From: Bacillota bacterium
GTDB lineage: Bacteria; Bacillota; Clostridia; Christensenellales; UMGS416
Assembly: GCA_023428265.1 (NCBI GenBank)
Contig: JAEYYW010000005.1
Location: 1-19,453, forward strand
Reading direction: 5' to 3'
DNA: 19,453 nt
A program made the translations under genes and the position numbers. The notes under the pieces are model-generated. The model did not search any database. It was not told the DNA's origin and saw only the letters and a list, made by a program, of their open reading frames with translations. Below are positions 7,174-15,328 of the stretch, piece after piece. Every line of letters starts with the position of its first letter. The stretch's first letter is position 1.

Positions 7174-8412
7174 ATGAGCACCACTGCATCCCACCCGGCA
7201 AAAAGGCTGCTGCGACTGGCCGCGCTGCTTGTTTGCGTGGCACTTCTTGTGTCGTGTTCCAGGACGCCCAAACCCACACCCTCACCCGCGGAGACTGCTC
7301 CGGGGCAGACCACCGAACCGGGCACAGCCGGCACCCAGACAGCGGCAGCGCCAACGCAGGGCTATGAAATTTACTATGCGGATGTGGGAAAGGGCGACTG
7401 CGCATTGATCGCCTTGCCGGGCGGAAAGTGGGCCCTGGTGGACGCCGGCCCGGAAAGCGGCGCCGCAGCCATCCATGGCTTGATGTCGGTGCTGGGTGTG
7501 AAACAGTTTGAGGCAGTATTCATCTCTCACCCCCACAATGATCACATCGGCAACCTGGATCACATTCTTTCGCTGGCAAGCGCTCCGGTGATCTATACCG
7601 GCCCCGCAACCTTTGAGAAGGCTTCCAAGAAACTGGAAGAAATTGCTGCCGGCCATAAAGTGCCGATCACGACGATGTCTCCCGGGCAATCGGTCAATCT
7701 GGCCGGCGTGACCTTCACGGCAATGGGTCCCAACGGCACATTTGCTGCGGAAAACGACAACAGCCTTGTGCTGATGATGGAGTTCGGCGGTGTGAAAGCC
7801 CTCTTCCCCGGTGATCAGCAGACGGAGGCGGAGGCCGCATTGGTCCAGGCAAAGAAAGATGTGCGCTGCACCATTTTGAAAGTGGGCCACCACGGCCAGG
7901 ATGACGCATCGTCGGAAGCATTCCTGAGAGCCGCCGCTCCCCGCATCGCCGTGATTACCACAAGCGGTGAAGCCGATAAGGCGCCGGCCCCCGCAGTCAC
8001 CGATCGGTTGAAAGCGCTGGGCGCGACCACCTATGTGGTGGGGCAGACAGGCACCTTGCGTTTTTCCTCCGCAGACGAATCCATCGCACCGTTCTCCCCG
8101 CCCGGCCAAGCTGCCGGCCTTGTGATTGAGGCGGTGGATGTGAAGGCGGAATATGTAGACATCAAGAACCCAACCGATGCAGACACGAACATGACCGGCT
8201 GGTGCCTGCTTTCCGAGAAAGGAAACCAGACATTCTTCTTCCCGGAGGGCTTCGTGTTAAAATCCGGCGAAACCGTCCGCATTTGGAGCGGGCTGGAGGA
8301 GAGCGAGGCAAAGGGCGGCTTGTTCTGGACTTCCAAGAAAATATGGAGTGACAAAAAAGAAGACAAGGCATCTCTGACCGATCCGTATGGCAGGTTTGTC
8401 TCGACCAGATAA
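7174..8412 (+). CDS. ComEC/Rec2-like metallo-beta-lactamase lipoprotein with C-terminal lamin-tail domain
   Basis: A secreted lipoprotein of 412 residues. The N-terminus has a basic stretch, a hydrophobic core and the lipobox LVSC with C28, then a Pro/Thr/Ala-rich linker to about residue 62. The metallo-beta-lactamase domain follows: ADVGKGDC (69-76, compare DVGQGD of ComEC C-terminal domains), VDAGPESG, HPHNDH with H119, H121, D123 and H124, then FPGD and KVGHHGQDD. Residues from about 310 to the end (IEAVDVKAEYVDIKNP, TGWCLL, LKSGETVRIWSG) match the lamin-tail/LTD fold. Such proteins are probable extracellular nucleases or phosphodiesterases. An in-frame TTG at 7165 is an alternative start; GAGAGGG at 7155-7161 is somewhat far from the ATG and close to the TTG. 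It is monocistronic and followed by a strong hairpin. Confidence 0.88.
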   Translation: MSTTASHPAKRLLRLAALLVCVALLVSCSRTPKPTPSPAETAPGQTTEPGTAGTQTAAAPTQGYEIYYADVGKGDCALIALPGGKWALVDAGPESGAAAIHGLMSVLGVKQFEAVFISHPHNDHIGNLDHILSLASAPVIYTGPATFEKASKKLEEIAAGHKVPITTMSPGQSVNLAGVTFTAMGPNGTFAAENDNSLVLMMEFGGVKALFPGDQQTEAEAALVQAKKDVRCTILKVGHHGQDDASSEAFLRAAAPRIAVITTSGEADKAPAPAVTDRLKALGATTYVVGQTGTLRFSSADESIAPFSPPGQAAGLVIEAVDVKAEYVDIKNPTDADTNMTGWCLLSEKGNQTFFFPEGFVLKSGETVRIWSGLEESEAKGGLFWTSKKIWSDKKEDKASLTDPYGRFVSTR

Positions 8413-8430
8413 CCCGCAGGAATCAACGAA

Positions 8431-8466
8431 AACGCCGGGGCAGATCGAACCGTCTGCCCCGGCGTT
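8431..8466. terminator. Bidirectional terminator between the lipoprotein and symporter genes
   Basis: A 14-bp perfect stem, arms 8431-8444 and 8453-8466, with core GCCGGGGCAGA and TCTGCCCCGGC around an eight-base loop. Runs of T lie on the plus strand after it and of A before it, so it can terminate both converging genes (stops at 8412 plus and 8482 minus). Confidence 0.88.
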
Positions 8467-8481
8467 TTTGATCAGAATTGT

Positions 8482-9969
8482 TCAGGCGCTGGTGCTGCCG
8501 GAAGTTTCCGCAGTGACGTTGAACTCCTCCTTGGCCGGGAAGAGCAGCGCAGCGCCGAAGGCCACGGCCACGCTCACCACCATTGCGATGGCGCCGGCCA
8601 TCGGAGCCTCAAACCTGAATGTGCCAAACGTGATGAAGTTCAGTGCCATGGAAGTGACCAAACCGGCAATCATACCGGCCCAGGCAGAAGCCTTGCCCGC
8701 CCGCTTGAGCCACAGCCCTGTCAAGAAGGGGCCCAGGAACGCGCCCGCTAGCGTGCCCCAGGATACGGACATCAGCGTGATGATCGTAGCGTTTTTATCC
8801 ATCGCCATATAGAAACTCAACAGCACGAAGACCGCGCAGAACACGCGCATCAGCACCTTGACAGTCTGCTGCTTCATCTTCGGAAACAGCACGCCGCCCA
8901 CAAGGTCCATCGAAATGGCCGAGCTGGACACAAGCACCAGCGACGACAGCGTGGACATGCTGGCCGAAAGCACGAGCACCAGCACAACGCCGAGGACCAC
9001 CTCCGGCAATGCTTGCTGGAAAACCAACGGCATCACGCGGTCAAAGTCTTTGACACCCAGATCGTTCAAAGGGACGGTATTATCCAGAAACAGCTTTCCG
9101 AACACACCCAGGAAATAGGCGCCGCCGGCGATCACCAGAGCAAAGACGGTGGAAATGACCGTGCCCTTCACAATGGCCTTATCGTCACGGATGGCGTAAA
9201 ACTTATGCACGATGTGGGGCAAACCCCAGGTGCCCACGCTGGTGAGAACCACAAAGGATAGCAGGTTCCAAATCCCGGGAGGGCCCACAAGCTGTGTGAG
9301 CTTCGGGTCAATTTCCGATAGTCTTTTCAGACCCTCGGAAAGGCCGCCCACCTTCTGGTTGGAGATCACCATGACAATGACGACCACGATGCCTGCCAGC
9401 ATGATGACACCCTGGAAGAAGTCAGACAGCGCCGTGGCTTTATACCCGCCCACCACCAGGTAGATGCCGGTGAGCACCGCCATCCCTAGCATACAGTAGA
9501 AAAACGGGATGCCGATGATCGTTTCCGTGAGATAGCTCAAGCCCTGATAAACCGACGCCGAATAAGGCACCAGGAACACAAATATGAGCAGCGCCGATAA
9601 TATCTTCATCGTTTTGCTGCCAAACCGCTTTTCAAAGAACTCCGGCATCGTGCTGGCGTCCAGCGCGTGGGTGAGGCTGCGCGTGCGCTTGGCCAAAACA
9701 AGCCAGGCCAGCAGGCTGCCAATCAAAGCGTTGCCAATGCCGATCCACACTGCCGACATGCCGAAGCCCCAGCCCACCTTGCCGGCATAGCCGATCATGA
9801 TCACAGCGGAAAAATACGTTGTGCCATAGGCAAACGCCGTCATCCAGCCGCCCATGTTGCGGCCGCCAAGGAAAAAGTCGTTGAGGTTTTTGGTGCGCTT
9901 GGAGGTGTATACCGCGATTGCAACAAGCATGAGAGCATAAATGCCCAACAGGATATAAATAGACACCAT
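8482..9969 (-). CDS. Sodium:solute symporter (SSS family)
   Basis: A polytopic membrane transporter of 495 residues with about 13 hydrophobic helices, which couples solute uptake to the Na+ gradient. Family features are the N-terminal SKRTKNLNDFFLGGRNMGGWMT segment (about 24-45), TTYFSAVIMIGYAGKVGWGFG in helix 2, and the SSS signature region VVGGYKATALSDFFQGVIM near 180-200. The substrate (proline, pantothenate, sugar or carboxylate) is not readable. I chose the ATG at 9969, which has AAGGA eight bases upstream; ATGs at 9978 and 10017 lack a well-spaced site. It is a single gene, divergent from an MFS carrier. Confidence 0.92.
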   Translation of the reverse strand: MVSIYILLGIYALMLVAIAVYTSKRTKNLNDFFLGGRNMGGWMTAFAYGTTYFSAVIMIGYAGKVGWGFGMSAVWIGIGNALIGSLLAWLVLAKRTRSLTHALDASTMPEFFEKRFGSKTMKILSALLIFVFLVPYSASVYQGLSYLTETIIGIPFFYCMLGMAVLTGIYLVVGGYKATALSDFFQGVIMLAGIVVVIVMVISNQKVGGLSEGLKRLSEIDPKLTQLVGPPGIWNLLSFVVLTSVGTWGLPHIVHKFYAIRDDKAIVKGTVISTVFALVIAGGAYFLGVFGKLFLDNTVPLNDLGVKDFDRVMPLVFQQALPEVVLGVVLVLVLSASMSTLSSLVLVSSSAISMDLVGGVLFPKMKQQTVKVLMRVFCAVFVLLSFYMAMDKNATIITLMSVSWGTLAGAFLGPFLTGLWLKRAGKASAWAGMIAGLVTSMALNFITFGTFRFEAPMAGAIAMVVSVAVAFGAALLFPAKEEFNVTAETSGSTSA

Positions 9970-10040
9970 GATTTCCATCCTTCCATACTGCATGTAATCA
10001 AGAGCCAACTCAACCATTCAGCCTGCCATACTACATGGGT

Positions 10041-10069
10041 AATATAACATATCACACACTGCCAAACAA
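10041..10069 (-). promoter_or_regulatory. Promoter of the sodium:solute symporter gene
   Basis: On the minus strand, TTGTTT (10069-10064) and TATATT (10046-10041) are separated by 17 bp. Transcription would start about 65 bases upstream of the ATG at 9969. Confidence 0.6.
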
Positions 10070-10171
10070 GAGCATTCGCGATGATTTGCTGTTTCCGCGC
10101 GATCATCTCACCACAATTATGCGGTATTTTGACATGAATGGACGAGAAATGACTTTGTTGCGCCAGGCGAA

Positions 10172-10200
10172 TTGTGCCGCGGCCAAAGGCATGGTAATCT
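10172..10200 (+). promoter_or_regulatory. Possible promoter of the MFS transporter gene
   Basis: TTGTGC (10172-10177) and TAATCT (10195-10200) are 17 bp apart, with a TGG extended -10. A perfect TTGACA at 10129-10134 lacks a matching -10 at a normal distance. The 277-base divergent intergenic region has no other clear structure. Confidence 0.35.
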
Positions 10201-10246
10201 TTTGAAACATTATGCCTGCTCAGAAGAGCACAAAAGGAGGATTCCC

Positions 10247-11509
10247 ATGACCGACGCCACAACGCCCGCCAGGCAAAACCGCTGGGTGCCAGTCATCGCC
10301 AGTATTGCCATCCAGTTATGCCTCGGCACAGCCTATATTTGGAGTGTGTTCCAAAACGGCATCGCCGAACGGCTCTTCGGCGGAGACAATGCCGCAGCCG
10401 GCCTCACCTTTTCCCTGCTGCTCGGTGTGCTGACATGCGGAAGCACCGTGGGTGGCATGCTGCAGGATCGGTTCAGCCCCAAGCCGGTGATCATCGGCGG
10501 CGGCATCATCCTTGGCATCGGTTTTGTGCTGGCTTCTTTTACCACAAACGCCGCGCCGTGGATGCTGTGGGTGACCTACGGCGTGCTTGGCGGCTTCGGC
10601 ATGGGCACGATCTATTCCACCACCATCGCCTGCTGCCAGAAGTGGTTTCCGGACAAGCGCGGCTTTATCACCGGCATGATCGTGGCTGCCCTGGGTTTTG
10701 GCGGCGTGGTCTTTACACCTCTGGCGGAGGTGCTGATCAAAAAGCTGGGCGGCGGCGTGGCCGGCGTGGGCGAGCTGGGCACCTTTGCCTGGCTGGGTGT
10801 GATCTTTGTGATCGTGTGCGTGGCCGGCGCGTTTTTTGTCAAAAACCCGCCCCAGGGTTACCGTCCGGCCGGCTGGACGCCGCCGGCAAAAGCAGCCAAT
10901 GCCACAACCGCTGAGGATTTCACCCCCCGGCAGGTGGTGCGGACGCCTCAGTTTTACATGATCACAGGCACGCTGATGCTGGCCTGCATGGCCGGTCTGA
11001 TGATGATCGGGTTTGCCAAGCCCATCGCCATAGCCAAAGGCCTGGGCGAAGTGGCTGCCGTGGGTGTGATGGTGATCTCGATATTCAACTCCTTCGGCCG
11101 CCTTTTCTGGGGGTGGGTGTCTGACAAGCTGGGCAGAAAAAACACCATCCTGCTGCTGCTGGCCGCCACCGCCGTTGCCATCCTGTTTGTGAACATGGCC
11201 ACCGGCTACTGGATTTTCGCCCTGATCGCATTGGTTGGGCTGTTTTACGGCGGCTTTCTGGGTGTGTTTCCGGCTCTCACCGCCGACTTCTTCGGCGTGC
11301 GCAGCATGGGCATGAACTATGGCATGGTGCTGCTGGGCTTCGGCGTAGGAGCGGTTGCGTCTTCCTATATCGCCGGCTATTTCAAGAATGTAGCCGCCCA
11401 GGATATTAACCTGATGCTGCCAGCTTTCCTGATCGCATCGGCGGCATCCGCGATGGGCCTGGTGCTGATGCTGTTTGTAAAGCCTCCCAAGCATAAGAAA
11501 GCCAGCTGA
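10247..11509 (+). CDS. MFS transporter, oxalate/formate antiporter (OFA) family
   Basis: A 12-helix major facilitator of 420 residues. The N-terminal NRWVPVIASIAIQLCLGTAYIWSVF pattern, GGMLQDRFSPKPVI after helix 2, the YGVLGGFGMGTIYSTTIA helix 4 region, QKWFPDKRGFITGMIVA, and the GWVSDKLGRKN loop after helix 8 are typical of the OFA family. The likely substrates are small monocarboxylates or dicarboxylates (oxalate, formate, lactate, pyruvate), but homologues vary. The start at ATG 10247 is well supported by AAAGGAGG six bases upstream. The gene is monocistronic, with a G/C-rich hairpin following. Confidence 0.92.
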   Translation: MTDATTPARQNRWVPVIASIAIQLCLGTAYIWSVFQNGIAERLFGGDNAAAGLTFSLLLGVLTCGSTVGGMLQDRFSPKPVIIGGGIILGIGFVLASFTTNAAPWMLWVTYGVLGGFGMGTIYSTTIACCQKWFPDKRGFITGMIVAALGFGGVVFTPLAEVLIKKLGGGVAGVGELGTFAWLGVIFVIVCVAGAFFVKNPPQGYRPAGWTPPAKAANATTAEDFTPRQVVRTPQFYMITGTLMLACMAGLMMIGFAKPIAIAKGLGEVAAVGVMVISIFNSFGRLFWGWVSDKLGRKNTILLLLAATAVAILFVNMATGYWIFALIALVGLFYGGFLGVFPALTADFFGVRSMGMNYGMVLLGFGVGAVASSYIAGYFKNVAAQDINLMLPAFLIASAASAMGLVLMLFVKPPKHKKAS

Positions 11510-11527
11510 TCAACGGCTGCCCCCCTG

Positions 11528-11568
11528 CCCCCTGCCCCGCCGCGTGTTGCCGGATGGGGCGGGGGGGT
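11528..11568 (+). terminator. Possible terminator of the MFS transporter gene
   Basis: CCCCCTGCCCC (11528-11538) pairs with GGGGCGGGGGG (11556-11566), 11 bp with one G-T pair, around a 17-base loop. Only a short A/T-rich tail follows, so termination may be inefficient. It abuts the stop of the converging acetyltransferase gene. Confidence 0.45.
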
Positions 11569-11978
11569 TAAATATCTCTGGAAAACAGGGCAATGTCTTC
11601 CCTGAAAGCCCAGCCATTGCCCCAGAAGGCCCTGCCAATTGCGTTGTCCGCCACCACAAACACATGGCATTTGCTGATGCCGGCATCCCGCAGAGCGTTC
11701 AGGCTCATTTGCACCAGATTTGTTCCAATGCGCCGGCCCCGATATTCGGGCCTCACGGCAAGATGATACAGAAACCCCCGCCGCCCGTCATGGCCGCACA
11801 TCACCGTGCCGACCAGCTGGCCATGTTCTGCACACACATAGCTCATGCCCGGATTACGGGCTAGAAATGCGGATATGCCGGCTTCCGAGTCATCATTCAC
11901 CAGACGCACGCCGGGCGTCGCCCGCCACAGGTCAACCATGGACTCATAGTCTGAAAGCACCATTTGCCGAAACTCCAT
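11568..11978 (-). CDS. GNAT family N-acetyltransferase (YpeA-like)
   Basis: A small acetyltransferase of 136 residues. Motif A, the acetyl-CoA pyrophosphate loop, is RPEYRGRRIGTNLV at about 77-90. The preceding VGTVMCGHDGRRGFLYHLAV segment resembles the YpeA branch of GNAT proteins as I remember it. The C-terminal GRAFWGNGWAF is the usual motif B end. The acceptor (amino group of a protein or metabolite) is unknown. The start at ATG 11978 is favoured by GGTGA five bases upstream; a GTG at 11987 is in frame. It has its own promoter, overlapped by a palindrome. The following 125 bases hold this promoter and the terminator of the HD-GYP gene. Confidence 0.88.
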   Translation of the reverse strand: MEFRQMVLSDYESMVDLWRATPGVRLVNDDSEAGISAFLARNPGMSYVCAEHGQLVGTVMCGHDGRRGFLYHLAVRPEYRGRRIGTNLVQMSLNALRDAGISKCHVFVVADNAIGRAFWGNGWAFREDIALFSRDI

Positions 11979-12005
11979 TACAATCACCGTCCAGTCGTTT
12001 TAATG

Positions 12006-12034
12006 ATTATAACTATATTTGCATATTTATGCAA
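12006..12034 (-). promoter_or_regulatory. Promoter of the GNAT acetyltransferase gene
   Basis: On the minus strand, TTGCAT (12034-12029) and a perfect TATAAT (12011-12006) are 17 bp apart. The ATG at 11978 lies about 20 bases after the expected transcription start. Confidence 0.6.
12019..12034. promoter_or_regulatory. Perfect 16-bp palindrome overlapping the -35 of the GNAT promoter
   Basis: TTGCAT-ATTT-ATGCAA has perfect 6-bp arms. It covers the -35 hexamer and part of the spacer of the acetyltransferase promoter, where a dimeric repressor would be expected to bind. It could equally be chance in A/T-rich DNA. Confidence 0.4.
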
Positions 12035-12041
12035 TCACGGC

Positions 12042-12075
12042 GAAACAGAAACGCTGCACCCAGATGGATGCAGCG
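12042..12075 (-). terminator. Rho-independent terminator of the HD-GYP gene
   Basis: On the minus strand, CGCTGCA (12075-12069) pairs with TGCAGCG (12058-12052), a perfect 7-bp stem, followed by the T-rich tail TTTCTGTTT. It lies 38 bases beyond the HD-GYP stop codon. Confidence 0.72.
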
Positions 12076-12112
12076 CCAAAGGACAACGATTGAGGATTAT
12101 GGTCAGAAACCT

Positions 12113-13399
12113 TCAGGCAATATACATTGCCTCGGCAGACTTTGTTACGTCACCGGATGAAAGCCCCGAATAGAACCGGCTGTATTCCTGCCGCGCCGCC
12201 TGTTGCTCCTGTCTGCGGTGGCGATCAATTTCATCCACATGCTGCACCAGGTGCTCCACCACATAGGTATCCAGTGCGCCGGATCGCGCCATGCTGGACA
12301 CAAGCTCCAGCGCCTTGGAGATTTCCATCCCCACACGGTATGGACGGTCCTCCATCACAGCCACAAACACATCGGCCACCGCCATGATGCGTGCGCCCAG
12401 AGGCAGCTTGTCGCCGCTCAGGTGGAAGGGATACCCCTTGCCATCCAGCCGCTCGTGGTGCATGGCCGCCCATGTGCGGATCGTATCAAACTCCTGAATC
12501 CCCATCAGCAGGCGGTTTGTATAATAGGTGTGGCAGCGGATCCGGTCATACTCCACTTTCGTGAGCTTTCCATTCTTCTCCAGAATCTCTTCCGGCACAA
12601 TCAGCTTGCCGATGTCATGCAAATAACCGGCCAGGCGCATCATCACGCGCTCCTGCTGCGAAAAGCCGCAATAACCGGCCAGCATTTCCGCCACTGCCGA
12701 AACGCCTGATGAGTGGCTGGCCGTAAAGCTGCTGCGGAAGTCGATGATTTGGCTGTAAAGCTTGCCCAGGCTCATCAGGTCCGCCTCGTCCAGGTGCAGG
12801 TTGCGCGCAAGTGCGGACTCAAACAGCGGCTTGCTGAACGCGTCGCGCGCGTCCAGCCAGAAGCTTTCCACCGCCGCGATGCCTACAAACATATCCACAA
12901 GCGAGGGCATGAACATTTTGCCGCTGCATTCCAGGATCTTGTCACGGATCTCATCCACATGGAAAAGGGAGAAATCGGGCTGCATCAGCACCGACACACG
13001 GTCTGCCAAAAAGATAATCTGGCTTTCCAGGGGGATTTCTTCCCCCTCCACACCCTTCTGCTTGCCCCAGTTCCAAAAGGTGTGGTGGTAGCGGATGATC
13101 GGAGCAATGTGCGCGAATGGCCGGAACCGCCTGAGCAGCATGTAGCCATACTCGGAATGGGTGCCTGAGTTTTCATCAAAACTCAGCAGGTCCAGCCGGT
13201 CGCGGGTGCGCAGGCCGCCAATGTCGTGAAGCGCGGCGGCAAGGATCAGGTTTTCAAAGCGGTTGCCTTGCAGGCCGCAGGCGATACCAAAATAGCTTGC
13301 GATGCATGCGACGCGGCGGTGATGGTTGTTCACCTCACTGCTGACAAGGTCCACGGTCTCCGCGAGGCTTTCAATCAAGCTGCTGATTCGAATAATCAT
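12113..13399 (-). CDS. Two-HD-domain protein with C-terminal HD-GYP (probable cyclic-di-GMP phosphodiesterase)
   Basis: A soluble signalling protein of 428 residues. The first HD domain (about 20-135) has N24-N25-H26, H58-D59 in LHDIGG, H81, H105-H106 and D133. The second (about 225-390) is a complete HD-GYP domain: H228, H261-D262 followed by IGK, H290, HHERLDGKGYP at 314-324 and MAVADVF. HD-GYP proteins hydrolyse cyclic-di-GMP to pGpG or GMP at a di- or tri-iron site. There are no transmembrane segments and no GGDEF domain, so the first HD domain or an associated protein may sense the signal. The start at ATG 13399 has TGGAG five bases upstream; the longer GTG start at 13438 lacks one. The gene is monocistronic with its own terminator. 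Confidence 0.9.
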   Translation of the reverse strand: MIIRISSLIESLAETVDLVSSEVNNHHRRVACIASYFGIACGLQGNRFENLILAAALHDIGGLRTRDRLDLLSFDENSGTHSEYGYMLLRRFRPFAHIAPIIRYHHTFWNWGKQKGVEGEEIPLESQIIFLADRVSVLMQPDFSLFHVDEIRDKILECSGKMFMPSLVDMFVGIAAVESFWLDARDAFSKPLFESALARNLHLDEADLMSLGKLYSQIIDFRSSFTASHSSGVSAVAEMLAGYCGFSQQERVMMRLAGYLHDIGKLIVPEEILEKNGKLTKVEYDRIRCHTYYTNRLLMGIQEFDTIRTWAAMHHERLDGKGYPFHLSGDKLPLGARIMAVADVFVAVMEDRPYRVGMEISKALELVSSMARSGALDTYVVEHLVQHVDEIDRHRRQEQQAARQEYSRFYSGLSSGDVTKSAEAMYIA

Positions 13400-13515
13400 A
13401 AAAACTCCAGTGATCGTAAAATGGAACAATTCAAGCACATAATGCCCAACTTAACCCGCTGATTAACAGAAGTTTGCCATTCCAGTATCAAGGTAGTAAC
13501 CATCAGCACGCAAAA

Positions 13516-13541
13516 GGAGAGCGCCGGATCCGGCGCTCTCC
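13516..13541 (-). terminator. Rho-independent terminator of the ribulokinase gene
   Basis: A perfect inverted repeat, GGAGAGCGCCGG and CCGGCGCTCTCC around a two-base AT centre. A TTTT tail follows on the minus strand. It lies 17 bases past the stop codon at 13558. Confidence 0.75.
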
Positions 13542-13557
13542 TTCCTTGCCTGCTCGG

Positions 13558-15225
13558 TTAGGCTTTTTGCTCCTCGCGGATGCTCTTGAGGCGCTTCATC
13601 ACATCGTTGGCGCCGCGTCCGAAATAGTCGTGCAGGATCTCATACTCCCGATAAAGCTTCTCATACATCGCCACATTTTCCGGGATCGGGCGATACACCT
13701 TATCCAGCACACGGCCCATCTCTCTGGCCGCGTCAAAAATCGTGTCATAACCGCCGCGGGCGCTGCCTGCCGCCACTGCGCCGAACATTGCGGAGCCCAC
13801 CGCCGGAGCCTGGCTGGAAGCGGCGATACGGATCTCCATGTTGGTCACGTCGGCATAAATCTGCATCATCAGCTCGTTCTTCTGGCTGATGCCGCCGGCG
13901 GCATAAAGCTCCTTCACGTCCACACCGTATTTCTTGAAGTTATCCACGATCATGCGGGTGCCATAGGCGGTGGCTTCGATGAGCGCGCGATAGATCTCTT
14001 CCGGCTTGGTCAGCAGTGTCAGCCCCACCATCGTGCCGGTCAGGTCCACGTCCACCAGCACGGAGCGGTTGCCGTTCCACCAATCCAGCGCCACCAGGCC
14101 GCTCTCGCCAACCTTCAGCGCAGCCGCCTTGTCCGTCAGCAGCTGGTGGATGCCCACGCCTTTGGCCTTGGCTTCCGCTTCATACGCCGCCGGCACGCAG
14201 TTTTCCACAAACCATTCAAAGTGGTCGCCCACGCAGCTCTGGCCGGCTTCAAAGCCGGGGAAGCCAGGTAAAATGCCGTCTTCCACCACGCCGCACATGC
14301 CGGGCACGATCTTTTCCTGCTCGCCCACCACCATGTGGCAGGTGCTGGTGCCCATGATCATCAGCATCTTGCCGGGGCCTGTGATGCCCACCGCGGGCAC
14401 GGTCACATGAGCGTCCACATTGGCCACGGCCACGGCGGTGCCGGCGGCAAGGCCTGTGCGGGCGGCCATATCGGCAGTCACTTCGCCCGCCTTGGTGCCC
14501 AGCGGGTAAATGTCGGTGGCAAGCTTGTCTTCCACCACATTCTCCAGGCGGGGGTCCAGCGCTTTGAAGAACGCCTTGGAGGGATAGCCCTCCTTTTTGG
14601 ACCAGGTGGCTTTGTAACCGGCGGTGCAGCTGTTGCGGCGCTCGTTGCCGGTGAGCTGCATCACCACCCAGTCGGCAGCCTCCATGAAGCGATCGGCGGC
14701 GGCATAAACCTCCGGAGCCTCATCCAGAATCTGCCAGATCTTGGGGAACATCCACTCTGAGGAAATCTTGCCGCCATACCGTTTGAGGAAATCCTCGCCC
14801 ATCTCTTCGGCCTTGGCGTTCAACGCATTGGCCTCATCCTGCGCGGCATGATGCTTCCAGAGCTTGATATAGCTGTGGGGGTTGTGCTCCCACTGGGGTT
14901 TCATGCAAAGCGGCACACCGGCTTCATCCACCGGCAGCATCGTGCAAGCGGTGAAATCGATGCCCACGCCGATCACGTCTTCGGCCCGGATGCCGGATTC
15001 CTTCAACACCGCCGGGATCGTCTGCTCCAGCACCTCGATATAGTCGCCCGGATGCTCCAGCGCCCAGTCCGGCGGCAGTTTTGTGCCGTCTGGCAGCTGC
15101 TCATCCATCACGCCGTGGGTATAGGCCTTGACCGCGGTGGCCAGCTCTTTTGCCGTGCCCAGCTCCACAAGAACGGCGCGGCCCGACTGTGTGCCAAAAT
15201 CCACGCCAATGGCATATTTACTCAT
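13558..15225 (-). CDS. araB: Ribulokinase (FGGY carbohydrate kinase)
   Basis: An ATP-dependent sugar kinase of 555 residues, close to the length of known AraB proteins (about 560). The N-terminal VDFGTQSGRAVLV phosphate loop, GIDFTACTMLPVD near 88-100, the NVDAHVTVPAVG segment near 270-281, MGTSTCHMV, and the C-terminal AAGGISQKNELMMQIYADV adenosine-binding region identify the AraB branch of the FGGY family. It would phosphorylate L-ribulose to L-ribulose 5-phosphate in L-arabinose use. No isomerase (araA), epimerase (araD), transporter or regulator gene is adjacent, so the other steps must be encoded elsewhere or the substrate is another ketopentose. The ATG is preceded by AGGAGGA. Confidence 0.9.
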   Translation of the reverse strand: MSKYAIGVDFGTQSGRAVLVELGTAKELATAVKAYTHGVMDEQLPDGTKLPPDWALEHPGDYIEVLEQTIPAVLKESGIRAEDVIGVGIDFTACTMLPVDEAGVPLCMKPQWEHNPHSYIKLWKHHAAQDEANALNAKAEEMGEDFLKRYGGKISSEWMFPKIWQILDEAPEVYAAADRFMEAADWVVMQLTGNERRNSCTAGYKATWSKKEGYPSKAFFKALDPRLENVVEDKLATDIYPLGTKAGEVTADMAARTGLAAGTAVAVANVDAHVTVPAVGITGPGKMLMIMGTSTCHMVVGEQEKIVPGMCGVVEDGILPGFPGFEAGQSCVGDHFEWFVENCVPAAYEAEAKAKGVGIHQLLTDKAAALKVGESGLVALDWWNGNRSVLVDVDLTGTMVGLTLLTKPEEIYRALIEATAYGTRMIVDNFKKYGVDVKELYAAGGISQKNELMMQIYADVTNMEIRIAASSQAPAVGSAMFGAVAAGSARGGYDTIFDAAREMGRVLDKVYRPIPENVAMYEKLYREYEILHDYFGRGANDVMKRLKSIREEQKA

Positions 15226-15257
15226 ATGGATTCCTCCTGCGAATTGTTGACATGAAG

Positions 15258-15286
15258 AATATAACAGATTGGGGCGTTCTCTTCAA
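15258..15286 (-). promoter_or_regulatory. Promoter of the ribulokinase gene
   Basis: On the minus strand, TTGAAG (15286-15281) and TATATT (15263-15258) are separated by 17 bp. The leader to the ATG is about 25 bases. Confidence 0.6.
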
Positions 15287-15328
15287 TAAAGATGTGGTTT
15301 CGATTGCCAGGAATTGCTTGCTCTGCAC

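Noticed and set aside
7282..8109. A 275-codon minus-strand frame
   Set aside because: It is antisense to the metallo-beta-lactamase lipoprotein gene, which has clear domains and a signal peptide.
10129..10134. Perfect TTGACA upstream of the MFS transporter
   Set aside because: No acceptable -10 hexamer lies 15-19 bp downstream, so it is probably chance.
10316..11494. A 392-codon minus-strand frame, His- and Gln-rich
   Set aside because: It is exactly antisense to the MFS transporter gene; its odd composition is the reverse reading of GC-rich membrane-protein codons.
13474..14271. A 265-codon plus-strand frame, His-rich
   Set aside because: It is antisense to the ribulokinase gene and runs through that gene's terminator hairpin.
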